A stretch of DNA of 64,000 nucleotides from Exiguobacterium sp. Helios (GTDB taxonomy: Bacteria > Bacillota > Bacilli > Exiguobacteriales > Exiguobacteriaceae). Shown here one piece after another: positions 54,301 to 63,122 of the stretch. The translations under genes and the position numbers were made by a program. The notes beneath the pieces were generated by a model that saw only the letters and a list, made by a program, of their open reading frames with translations, did no database searches and was not told the origin of the DNA. The stretch spans positions 955,501 to 1,019,500 of the forward strand of contig NZ_CP053557.1 of the NCBI RefSeq assembly GCF_014524545.1, written 5' to 3'. Every line of letters starts with the position of its first letter. Positions within the stretch are counted from its first letter, which is position 1.

Positions 54301-54807
54301 CTGTTTAATCAGCAGGCAAAACCGGCCGGTGCCTTGTATTTCCACGTCAAAAACCCAATGATGCGTGGAGATTTATCGGCGGATGAAATCGAAAGGAACC
54401 GGTTGTTGCTCGAATCGTATCAAATGCAAGGCATCATCGTTGAAAATGATGAAGTATTACGGGCAATGGATCAGATTGCGTACGATGAACGTCAAAAGTC
54501 ACCGCTCGTCAAAGTGACATTCACGAAAACCGGTCTTCATAAGTCGCACACGAAAGGTGTCGTCAAAGAAGAAGAATTGACGGCACTGATGGATCACGCC
54601 TGGGATGAATTGAAGACGAGCAGCCAATCGATGTATGCAGGAGATATTGCGATTGATCCGTTTGATTACCAGGAACGGATACCTTGTACATTTTGTGAGT
54701 ACCGTTCCGTCTGCCAGTTTGATCAATCTCTCGGAAACGACTACCGGCAATTGAAACCGTTGTCGGAAAAAGAAGTCTTGGAACGGTTGAAGGAGGAGAC
54801 GGAATGA
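51376..54807 (+). CDS. addB: AddB subunit of the AddAB helicase-nuclease
   Basis: Subunit of the RecBCD-like enzyme that resects double-strand ends for recombination. 1143 residues: Walker A [11 protein letters not shown] at residues 6-16, an inactivated helicase fold, then a C-terminal nuclease domain with PD-(D/E)xK residues ([14 protein letters not shown]..., [31 protein letters not shown]) and the iron-sulphur Cys set: the first in [14 protein letters not shown] and the trio [12 protein letters not shown] near residue 1110. Start at 51376; MNY precedes a further ATG. It overlaps addA by four bases. Confidence 0.95.
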   Translation: [1143 protein letters not shown]

Positions 54808-57800
54808 GTGTGCAGTGGACAGATGAACAGCAACGGGCAATTGATGCGAGAGGTGGACATATTTTAGTATCCGCTGCCGCCGGTTCAGGAAAAACAGCCG
54901 TACTCGTCGAACGGTTGACGCAACGTGTCATCAATCAGGAAGATCCGTTGACAGCCGACCGGATTCTTGTCGCGACGTTTACGAACGCAGCAGCTAAAGA
55001 GATGAAGACACGTGTCATCGAAGCAATCGAAGCAAAAATTAAAGATGCTCCAGATGACCTTTATTTAAAAAAACAACGGCAAATGATGAACCGTGCTCAA
55101 ATCACGACGATCCATTCCTTTTGTTTATCGATTTTACGCGAAAACTATTACCGGATTGGTCTTGATCCAGCTTTTCGCATTGCGGAAGAAGCAGAGCTGT
55201 TGTTGCTGCAGGATGATGTTTTGGAAGAAGTGTTTGAGAACTACTATGCTTTAGCAGATCCGGCGTTTTATGAATTGATTGATAGTTACACATCAGACCG
55301 GGACGATCAAGCAATGTTGACCTTAATCTCGAACTTATATCGATTTTCTCGTTCACTCCCGGATCCGGAAGCATTTTATGACCACTTGATTGCGCAGTAC
55401 GATCAACCGATTGATCCGGATGAGTCCAGTTTGTTGACACGATTATTTGAACTCGAATGGGAACGTGTCGCGCCGGTCATCAACCGGTATATGGAATTAT
55501 CGTATCGTCTGCGACAAGCCGGATATGACGAGATGGCAGACATGTTGGTGCAGGACGTCGCACCGATCCGGCGGATTAATCCGGAACAGGACCGCTGGAC
55601 GACCGTCGCCCTTGCTTTTCAGGCCGTCGAATTCGGCCGCTGGAAAGGAATCCGCGGAGACGAGGAAATGAAGAAATTCCAGACCGAACGGACGCGTCTC
55701 GTCGGTGATCTCAAAAAGATGCGTGATTTGTTCGTTGAGAAGGACGGGGTTGATTATCTGGAAGATTTACGTTCGCAACTGGGGCATGTCCAGATGATCG
55801 TCACGCTCGTTCGAAGTTTCTCGGCAGCCTATCTTGAAGCGAAGCAGCAGCGGGGCATCGTTGATTTTTCCGACCTTGAGCATTTTGCATTAGCCATCTT
55901 GGAACAGGACGGAGAGGCAACGGATGTCGCTCGTTTGCTCCAAGAACGCTTCATTGAAGTTTTAGTGGATGAATATCAGGATACAAACGAAGTGCAGGAA
56001 CGGATTCTGCGGCTTGTTTCAAAATCAGATGAAGCAACCGGAAATCTGTTTATGGTTGGTGACGTAAAACAATCGATTTATAAATTCCGTCATGCCGAGC
56101 CCGGATTGTTTTTGAATAAGTTTAAACGATTCCAACAAACAGAAGTCGGGACACGAATTGATTTGACGAAAAATTTCCGAAGCCGTTTAGAAGTCTTGGA
56201 TGGTACCAATCATATTTTCCGTCAAGTCATGGACGAAGCCGTCGGAGAAATTGATTATGATGAAGCAGCTTATTTGAGGCTAGGGAATCTCGGATATGTC
56301 GAATCAACCCAAGTCAATCCTGAATTGCTGTTAGTGGACCAGACAGACACGAATAAAGAAGAATTGGAAGCTCAAGTCATAGCGACACGCATCATCGAGA
56401 TGGTGAATGATGAAAATCCCTACCTCGTATTTGATGCAAAACAAAAGCGTTTCCGTAAATGTGAATACCGTGATATCGTCGTCCTCGTACGTTCGAGAGG
56501 AAAACGGGTCCAGGCATTGGTCGACGTCTTTGAACAATACGAACTTCCTGTCTATGCGGATACGACGGGCGGTTATTTTCAAGCAACCGAGATTCAAATC
56601 ATGATGGCGCTCTTGAAGACAATCGATAATCCGTTGCAGGATATCCCGTTTGCCAGTGTCTTGCGATCACCGATTTTTGGATTGACGGATCGGGATTTAG
56701 GACGGATTCGTGCTAAATCGAAAGACGGGTCATTCTACGAAGCAGCTACTCTTGTGGCGAAAGAACAAACACCGCTTGGTTTGCGTGTCGGTGAAGCGCT
56801 CAATCAGTTGCAAAACTGGCGCACGGAAGCACGCGGGAAGTCGCTTGCGAGCTTAATTCGTTCCTTGTTTGATCAAACCGGTTACTTTGAATACGTCGGT
56901 TGTCTGAACGGGGGACGGAGCCGGCAAGCGAATTTAAATGCTCTGTACGAACGAGCCCATCAGTATGAGGCCTCCGGTTATCGGGGATTGTATCGCTTCT
57001 TACGTTTGATTCATCGTTTAGTCGAACGCGGGGAAGATTTTTCAGAAGCCCGTTCGTTAGGGGAAGACGAAGATGTCGTCCGAATCATGACAATCCACCA
57101 ATCAAAAGGACTGGAATTCCCGGTAACGATCGTCAGCCAGTTAGGTAAGCAGTTTAATAAACAGGATCAAATCCAAGCGATTCAACTGCATAAGACGTAT
57201 GGCATTGCGCTGGATGCGATTGATCCCGTTAAACGCCTGCGTTCCGGAACACTTCTGAAAGAAGTCATCCGCCGGGAAATGGACCGTGAAATGAAAGCGG
57301 AAGAGATGCGTGTTCTTTATGTTGCAATGACACGGGCGAAAGAAAAGCTGATTCTTGTAGGGGCAATCAAAGGTCTGGAAGATCAGCTTGCCAAATGGCA
57401 GGATCAACCGTTCGATGAGCTTTTGTTGCCGGAACTGGATCGCCGAAATGCTAAGACCTATGCGGACTGGGTGGCACCAGCTGTCCTGCGTAATTTCCTA
57501 CTGAACGAACAGGAACAACGCTGGGCATTCCGGGTCATTGCACATGACGAGATTGCTCCTTATCAAGAACTGACCAAGATGGTCGAGCAACTCGAACACG
57601 TCCGTGTCCTTGAGAAAATTGATTATGCGGGTGACGAGACGCTGAATGCGCAGATTGAATCTGCTTTTGCGTATCACTATCCGTATCAAGTCGCGACGGA
57701 TACCGCTGCGAAACAAACCGTTACGGAGTTGAAGCGGACAGAACAACTCGAACGGGCTGCTTTTGAATCGACCTACCGGCAATCGACCTATTACCGGACA

Positions 57801-58355
57801 CCCCAATTTTTAGGTCCGACATTAACGGGAGCCGAACGCGGAACAGTCTTGCATTTAGCGATGCAGTTGTACGAGTCCGGTCGTCCCCTTGAAGAGCAGA
57901 TTCTCGACTGGCAACAGGCGGAACGCATTTCAGACTTGGAAGCCCGGACGATGCGGGAAGCTATGCCTGAATTGACGATGTTCTTTGCTTCAGAAATCGG
58001 ACAATTATTTGAGCAGCGTCTTGTGACGGGAGATGTCTACCGTGAATTGCCGTTCACCTATAAGATTGATTCAGCCCGATTCCGGACAGACTGGCATGGT
58101 CCAAGTGATCAGGCCGTCATGCAGGGGATTGTCGACTGTCTGATTCACGACGGCGAAACATATATTCTGCTCGATTATAAATCGGACCAAGTTTTTGAAA
58201 CGATTGACGGTCAGGATCAAGCAGAGATGTTGCGAACACGTTATGCAACACAGTTGAATTTATATCAAGAAGCGTTGGAAGCCATCTTAGACATTCAAAT
58301 CAGCCGGAAATTAATTTATGCGTTTGCGCTCCAAGAAGTGATTGAAATTTACTGA
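54804..58355 (+). CDS. addA: AddA helicase-nuclease subunit
   Basis: 1183 residues; UvrD-like motor with Walker A SAAAGSGKTAVL (about 22), TFTNAAAKEMKTR, LVDEYQDTNEVQ, GDVKQSIYKFRHAEP, TIHQSKGLEFPVTI, YVAMTRAKEKL, and a C-terminal nuclease domain with IDCLIHDGETYILLDYKSDQV (DYKS catalytic lysine). Together with AddB it unwinds and degrades DNA from both strands until it meets a Chi-like sequence. Start ATG overlaps addB and follows GAAGGAGGAG. Length close to the B. subtilis enzyme (1232). Confidence 0.96.
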   Translation: MSVQWTDEQQRAIDARGGHILVSAAAGSGKTAVLVERLTQRVINQEDPLTADRILVATFTNAAAKEMKTRVIEAIEAKIKDAPDDLYLKKQRQMMNRAQITTIHSFCLSILRENYYRIGLDPAFRIAEEAELLLLQDDVLEEVFENYYALADPAFYELIDSYTSDRDDQAMLTLISNLYRFSRSLPDPEAFYDHLIAQYDQPIDPDESSLLTRLFELEWERVAPVINRYMELSYRLRQAGYDEMADMLVQDVAPIRRINPEQDRWTTVALAFQAVEFGRWKGIRGDEEMKKFQTERTRLVGDLKKMRDLFVEKDGVDYLEDLRSQLGHVQMIVTLVRSFSAAYLEAKQQRGIVDFSDLEHFALAILEQDGEATDVARLLQERFIEVLVDEYQDTNEVQERILRLVSKSDEATGNLFMVGDVKQSIYKFRHAEPGLFLNKFKRFQQTEVGTRIDLTKNFRSRLEVLDGTNHIFRQVMDEAVGEIDYDEAAYLRLGNLGYVESTQVNPELLLVDQTDTNKEELEAQVIATRIIEMVNDENPYLVFDAKQKRFRKCEYRDIVVLVRSRGKRVQALVDVFEQYELPVYADTTGGYFQATEIQIMMALLKTIDNPLQDIPFASVLRSPIFGLTDRDLGRIRAKSKDGSFYEAATLVAKEQTPLGLRVGEALNQLQNWRTEARGKSLASLIRSLFDQTGYFEYVGCLNGGRSRQANLNALYERAHQYEASGYRGLYRFLRLIHRLVERGEDFSEARSLGEDEDVVRIMTIHQSKGLEFPVTIVSQLGKQFNKQDQIQAIQLHKTYGIALDAIDPVKRLRSGTLLKEVIRREMDREMKAEEMRVLYVAMTRAKEKLILVGAIKGLEDQLAKWQDQPFDELLLPELDRRNAKTYADWVAPAVLRNFLLNEQEQRWAFRVIAHDEIAPYQELTKMVEQLEHVRVLEKIDYAGDETLNAQIESAFAYHYPYQVATDTAAKQTVTELKRTEQLERAAFESTYRQSTYYRTPQFLGPTLTGAERGTVLHLAMQLYESGRPLEEQILDWQQAERISDLEARTMREAMPELTMFFASEIGQLFEQRLVTGDVYRELPFTYKIDSARFRTDWHGPSDQAVMQGIVDCLIHDGETYILLDYKSDQVFETIDGQDQAEMLRTRYATQLNLYQEALEAILDIQISRKLIYAFALQEVIEIY

Positions 58356-58363
58356 TTACCTCA

Positions 58364-58425
58364 CGTCTGACGAATTGATTCTGTCACCTGTTCAGGGAAC
58401 GGAATCAATTCGTTAGACGATTTTC
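58364..58425 (+). terminator. Long stem-loop after addA
   Basis: CGTCTGACGAATTGATTC pairs with GAATCAATTCGTTAGACG over 18 positions (one G-U) around a 20-base loop, then a short T-rich tail. It probably terminates addBA; the tail is weak, so it may also stabilise the 3' end. Confidence 0.72.
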
Positions 58426-58503
58426 ATTTCTAAATATGAAAGAACTGTGTAAAATGAAAAGGTATGTAAAAAGAATAACCAGATACCGTAGGAGGTTTTA
58501 TAG

Positions 58504-58881
58504 ATGGCACGTATTTTATTAGCGGAAGACGAAGATGTGTTACGCATGTTGGTGCTCGATACATTAGAAGATGAAGGGTATACGATTGATGAAGCGACAG
58601 ATGGTGATGAAGCCTATCAGAAAATCATGAGTCAGCATTATGATCTCGTTTTGCTCGATTATATGATGCCGGGAATGACGGGGATTGAAGTCATCGAAAA
58701 GGTACGACGTCATCCGGACAAACAAAATTTAAAAATCATGATGTTAACAGCAAAAAGCCAACAATCTGATCGGGAACGGGCAGAAGAAATTGGAGCGAAT
58801 TATTTCTTTTCTAAACCGTTTAGTCCACTCGAATTGATTGATGTCGTAGGAGGAATATTGAGTGATCATCCAGTGGATTAA
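58504..58881 (+). CDS. Single-domain response regulator
   Basis: 125-residue CheY-like receiver with no output domain. Asp52 in LLDYMMPG is the phospho-acceptor; acidic pair EDED at 9-11 region, Thr in MMLTAKS, Lys in FFSKPFSP. It overlaps the following kinase gene by 20 bases. It may work as a relay or protein-protein regulator of the kinase. GAGGTTTTATAG precedes the ATG (TAGGAGG). Confidence 0.88.
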   Translation: MARILLAEDEDVLRMLVLDTLEDEGYTIDEATDGDEAYQKIMSQHYDLVLLDYMMPGMTGIEVIEKVRRHPDKQNLKIMMLTAKSQQSDRERAEEIGANYFFSKPFSPLELIDVVGGILSDHPVD

Positions 58882-61426
58882 TCGAAAAATCGGACGCCAG
58901 TTAATGGCCTCCTTTTATATCGTTTTAACGACACTTATGATTTCTTCACTGATTGTCTACAATTATACCGATACGAAATTACAAGAAACCCGATTGAAGC
59001 TAGAAGACATAAGAGAACGAAGTGCCCGTGCCGGCGCACTGTGGGAAGAATGGCAGGACCTGCAGTTTAACATGCGGGGCTATGCGCTGATTGGTGATCA
59101 GGAAATTTATCAGAAGATGGTCAATCAACGGAAAACCATTGATGAACAAACACGCTGGTTTGAAGAAAATGCAATTTATCAACAAGGAAAAGATTATGCA
59201 CGTTCTTCACGTGAACTCTATGCGTACTACTTCGAGTCGATTTTGCCGTTGATCCAATCGTATGTGGAAGCGAAGGAATCCGGAACGGTCACGGAATCTT
59301 TTTTGGAAGGGAAGACACTAACTTCCTTACCGCTCGGAAAAGAGTTGCAGGCGAATGGACGAATCAAGCTAGACACTTCTGGAAACATTGATGTCTTGTC
59401 GGAAATCAATAAAAGTGAGTTAGCACTTGGCGGATATCGAGACTTTTTAGAAGACTGGTCAGAAAAAACAAGCGGACAGTTGGAGCGGGAAATTCAGACG
59501 ACTCAACTGATTTGGCTGTCGAACATCATCGTATTAGTCGGTGTATTGATCTTCTTCGTTTATCCGTTCATTCGTAAAATTACAGCAGAGTTGTTATCAC
59601 TCGTCAAAAATAGCCAACGTCTAGCCGGTGGTGAAGACATCAAACATGTCAAAGTTTCTGGACGGAAAGATGAGATTGGAATTTTAGCTTTGTCCTTCAA
59701 TCAAATGGCGAGCTCGATTTCCGAAAATAAACAACATCTTTTAGCCAAAAACGAAGAATTGCAGGCACAGCAGGAAGAACTGCAGGCGCAACAGGAAGAA
59801 TTGCAGGCGCAGCAGCAGGAACTGGAGGAAGCACTCGAGTTGACGATGCGCAACGAACAACACCTGCAATACCGTAATGATTTGACTGAAACGCTGGCAG
59901 CAAGGGAAGCGTTGACGGCTTATCCGGAAATCATTGAAAAGTTAATTGCCATCACGGATTCGGAAATCGGAGCGCTTGTCTTCGTCGATGAAGGATCTGC
60001 CTACTCGATTGTGACACACGGGATGACAGATGAACTTTCGGAGCGGTTGTTAGGAAGCGATCTTTCTTTATTGAAACGGGCTGAGTCATTGAAAAAAGCT
60101 GTCCATTCCTCTAAACAGGTCGCAAGTGATCATCCGTTACCGTATCCATACTATATGTATGAGACGGCAGTCCCGATTCTCGATCCGGCGTCGGAAGAAG
60201 CAATCGCGTTCATTTATCTGGTTCGTTACCGGGACCAGTTTACGAATGAACAGATGCGTGACATCATGTCATTTTCACGTCAGCTGTCTCTGTCGTTGCT
60301 CCGCATGCGGTTATTTGATGAAATGAACCGTGAGAAGACGAAAACAGAACGGATTCTGGACTCAATTCGTGAAGCCGTCATCTATATCGAACCGGGAAAA
60401 GACGAAGTATTCGTCAATCGTCCTTTGTATGATCTGTTTCCAGAACTTCAATATGGAGCGACAAAAAACGAAACCCTTCAAGGGTGTCTCGATACCATTC
60501 ATGCTGTCGTGGATGAACCGGAAGTGTTTGCACGCTATATGGAAGGTATCTTACGAGGCGAAGTTCCAAAAGACAGTCTCCAGTTTTCAATCCATCAACA
60601 AGTCGTCTTTATTCAGTTTTATGTAGAAACGATTGAAGTCGAAGGAATTCGAAAAGGAACGATGCTCGTCTTGCGTGATGTGACGAAGGAAACAGAGATG
60701 GACCGTCTGAAATCGGAGTTGGTCTCGACTGTCTCCCACGAATTACGGACTCCGTTATCTTCCATCTATGGTTTTACGGAACTGATGTTGAACCGGAAGA
60801 TGGATCTTTCAAAACAAGACAAGTATTTAAAAACCATCCATTCAGAAACGGAACGTTTGTCGAATCTCGTCAATGATTTTCTTGATGTTCAACGGATGGA
60901 AGCGAGAATTCAATCCTATCAAAAAGGATTACTTAATCTACAACCGCTTTTAGAAGAAACGACTCAATTCTATGCGGCGTCGACAACAAACCATACGATC
61001 ACCTTCCATTCCTTAACAGACATTTGTCCGCTGATTGAAGCGGATGAGGAAAAAATGAAGCAGTTGATGAATAATCTATTGAACAATGCCGTCAAGTACT
61101 CTCCGTTAGGCGGTAATATCGAAGTCGTATTGGAAGCAAATCGACACCATGTCCAGTTTGCCGTACGAGACGAAGGAATCGGAATTCCGAAATCGGCTTT
61201 GGCGAAGTTATTCGACAAATTTTATCGGGTGGATAATTCAGACAGCCGGAAAATTGGCGGGACAGGTCTGGGTCTTGCAATTTGTAAGGAAATCGTCGAA
61301 GGACATGACGGAGAGATTACGGTCGAGTCGATTGAAAAGCAGGGCAGCACGTTTACTGTGAAGCTACCGACACACGTCTCGGAATACGCCGTTATTTCTG
61401 ACGGAATTGATATGTCAGGAAAATAA
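58862..61426 (+). CDS. Multi-domain sensor histidine kinase
   Basis: 854 residues: TM1 (about 14-37), extracytoplasmic helical sensor resembling CHASE3 (~38-215), TM2 (about 217-240), HAMP (~240-295), coiled coil with three EELQAQQ heptads (298-318), GAF-like domain (~345-480), PAS-like domain (~495-610), HisKA with VSTVSHELRTPLSSIYGF, HATPase_c with MNNLLNNAVKYSP and GGTGLGLAICKEI. GTG start after GTAGGAGG, overlapping the regulator gene. The partner is probably the adjacent single-domain regulator; the stimulus is unknown. Confidence 0.87.
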   Translation: MIIQWINRKIGRQLMASFYIVLTTLMISSLIVYNYTDTKLQETRLKLEDIRERSARAGALWEEWQDLQFNMRGYALIGDQEIYQKMVNQRKTIDEQTRWFEENAIYQQGKDYARSSRELYAYYFESILPLIQSYVEAKESGTVTESFLEGKTLTSLPLGKELQANGRIKLDTSGNIDVLSEINKSELALGGYRDFLEDWSEKTSGQLEREIQTTQLIWLSNIIVLVGVLIFFVYPFIRKITAELLSLVKNSQRLAGGEDIKHVKVSGRKDEIGILALSFNQMASSISENKQHLLAKNEELQAQQEELQAQQEELQAQQQELEEALELTMRNEQHLQYRNDLTETLAAREALTAYPEIIEKLIAITDSEIGALVFVDEGSAYSIVTHGMTDELSERLLGSDLSLLKRAESLKKAVHSSKQVASDHPLPYPYYMYETAVPILDPASEEAIAFIYLVRYRDQFTNEQMRDIMSFSRQLSLSLLRMRLFDEMNREKTKTERILDSIREAVIYIEPGKDEVFVNRPLYDLFPELQYGATKNETLQGCLDTIHAVVDEPEVFARYMEGILRGEVPKDSLQFSIHQQVVFIQFYVETIEVEGIRKGTMLVLRDVTKETEMDRLKSELVSTVSHELRTPLSSIYGFTELMLNRKMDLSKQDKYLKTIHSETERLSNLVNDFLDVQRMEARIQSYQKGLLNLQPLLEETTQFYAASTTNHTITFHSLTDICPLIEADEEKMKQLMNNLLNNAVKYSPLGGNIEVVLEANRHHVQFAVRDEGIGIPKSALAKLFDKFYRVDNSDSRKIGGTGLGLAICKEIVEGHDGEITVESIEKQGSTFTVKLPTHVSEYAVISDGIDMSGK
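59753..59815 (+). repeat. Three 21-base repeats encoding a coiled coil
   Basis: Three consecutive 21-base units encode EELQAQQ each; near-identical DNA with a few silent changes. It is a heptad coiled coil joining HAMP and GAF in the kinase, not a separate element. Confidence 0.85.
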
Positions 61427-61488
61427 CACTATATCTGAAGCTTAAAATCAGATACGATGAATGGAGAATGAATAAAGGGGGAATTCAA

Positions 61489-61869
61489 ATGCCGATTACT
61501 GCATTTGTACACACACACGTTTTATTATGGGTTTTACTGCTCGTTACATTTTTTGTTGCATTCTCGATGTACAAAAATGGAAAAAGTGCTGCCAAAGGTG
61601 TTCACATGGCGTTTCGTCTCTTGTTGCTCTTGACGTTTGCGACCGGACTTTATCTTTACATCAAAATCATGGGTATGTCCGCTAATCCGGATGGTTTGTA
61701 TCACGCCAAGATTACAGCAGGTCTCCTCGTCTTGATTTTGGGTGAGTTGACACTCGTTCGTTTGAAAAAAGGAAAATCTTATTCTGGTTTCTTACTTGGA
61801 TTTGGAGTGCTGGTTCTCGTAACAATTTTCCTTGGTTACTCGTTACCATACGGCATGCAATTCTTCTAA
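61489..61869 (+). CDS. yisL: DUF1516 membrane protein YisL
   Basis: 126 residues with four membrane helices (about 10-30, 40-60, 70-90, 100-120), matching the YisL/DUF1516 family. Start ATG at 61489 follows AAAGGGGG; the in-frame ATG at 61468 is upstream of the ribosome site. Function unknown. It probably stands alone, between the sensor kinase and the methyltransferase gene. Confidence 0.85.
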   Translation: MPITAFVHTHVLLWVLLLVTFFVAFSMYKNGKSAAKGVHMAFRLLLLLTFATGLYLYIKIMGMSANPDGLYHAKITAGLLVLILGELTLVRLKKGKSYSGFLLGFGVLVLVTIFLGYSLPYGMQFF

Positions 61870-62019
61870 ATCGATTTTAATCAAAACGACAAAAAAATAA
61901 TCTGTTTGTTTGGTTTACACACGTTTCTCATGATAGAGAGGAACGTGTGTTTTTTTGTGTTTACAATCTGTTGTTATTTGGGAAAAGGGATATATTACGC
62001 AGTCGAGAGGGGAACGCTT

Positions 62020-63018
62020 GTGGCACAGTTGAAAGAATGGACAAAAGTTTTCCGGGCAAGAAAGTGGATGAAGCGAGCAGAACCGATTTTACCGTTATGG
62101 CACGGTTATATTGGATATAAGTATGGTCTGTTTGATGTTTTAGGATCAGGGGCGACACGGGCCGAAGCACAAGTCCGTCTTAAGCAGCCGTTGACGACAG
62201 AAGCCTTATCCCGTTGGTTTGAAGTCGGGTTGGCGGTAGGACATTTAAAAAAGAAAGACTTGCGCTATACAGCGACACGTCATGTTTTACCTGAATTATC
62301 AAAAACAGATGAGAGAAGCATCGGTTTTATGTTATCCGAGTTGATGGAACTTCATCTGCCTGCCTTGTTCTCTTATCCGCAATTTTTAGAACATGGTCAA
62401 CAAAAAAAGTTTGATGGCGAAGAACACGGCGACATCGTAGCAGAAACATCTGCGCTGGTGGAAACTGTTGCATTTCCTGCTGTCCGTCACATCATCCGCA
62501 GTCAAAATGTGACATCACTACTTGATATCGGCTGTGCCTACGGTGGTTACTTACGTAAAATTCACGAAGCATTGCCTGAACTACGACTGGCAGGAATTGA
62601 TATCGAGGAATCGGTCATCGCGGAAGCGAAACGACGGGATACGACCGGAGAAATTGATTTTACTGTCGGGGATATTAAAACATACGACGTCAAAGAAACA
62701 TATGACGGCGTCATGATGAACAACATTTTGTATTATTTCCCGAAAGAAGAACGGCTTCGTCTTTTAGAAGGTGTCCGGCGTTTCGTTAAAGATGACGGGA
62801 CGGTCATTTTGGTCACACCATTACGCGACAGTGAACATGGTGCACCATTCTCCGCGGCATTCAATGCGTTCATGACGTTACATGAAAATCTTTACCCGTT
62901 GCCGGGGAAAGAAGAATTGACAGAACAACTTCATGCTGCCGGTTTTAAAAATGTGTCGATTTCACCATTTTTAAAAGAAGGAGCTTGGTATATCGTAACT
63001 GCAAACGCCACTTCCTAA
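62020..63018 (+). CDS. Class I SAM-dependent methyltransferase
   Basis: 332 residues. N-terminal helical dimerisation-like domain (~1-150) and Rossmann fold with motif I LLDIGCAYGGYLRKI (about 173), acidic loop AGIDIEES, and motif IV-like MMNNILYYFPKEER, the plant-O-methyltransferase-like / ubiquinone group. GTG at 62020 is the start: AGAGGGG lies seven bases upstream and a hydrophobic in-frame extension back to 61906 lacks a ribosome site. Substrate unknown; the next gene is a phytoene-desaturase-like oxidoreductase, but no pathway link is shown. Confidence 0.82.
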   Translation: MAQLKEWTKVFRARKWMKRAEPILPLWHGYIGYKYGLFDVLGSGATRAEAQVRLKQPLTTEALSRWFEVGLAVGHLKKKDLRYTATRHVLPELSKTDERSIGFMLSELMELHLPALFSYPQFLEHGQQKKFDGEEHGDIVAETSALVETVAFPAVRHIIRSQNVTSLLDIGCAYGGYLRKIHEALPELRLAGIDIEESVIAEAKRRDTTGEIDFTVGDIKTYDVKETYDGVMMNNILYYFPKEERLRLLEGVRRFVKDDGTVILVTPLRDSEHGAPFSAAFNAFMTLHENLYPLPGKEELTEQLHAAGFKNVSISPFLKEGAWYIVTANATS

Positions 63019-63036
63019 AGGAAGCTTGGCGTTTTT
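63004..63036 (+). terminator. Terminator at the end of the methyltransferase gene
   Basis: AACGCCA..CTTCC TAAA GGAAG..TGGCGTT stem followed by T-run; the stop codon lies in the loop. Confidence 0.78.
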
Positions 63037-63122
63037 ACAGTTTCAGGACAGTTCAGATTTGTGGGGAGTAGTATGTGATTAGTATAATAGTTAAAACGAG
63101 TAGAGAAAAGGGAGAGATTCGT

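Noticed and set aside
59753..59815. Tandem 21-base repeats as a mobile or recombination element
   Set aside because: They encode exact heptads in a kinase coiled coil, fully explained by the protein.
61906..62019. Hydrophobic N-terminal segment of the methyltransferase
   Set aside because: No ribosome site before 61906, whereas GTG 62020 has AGAGGGG; the segment is unlike soluble methyltransferases.
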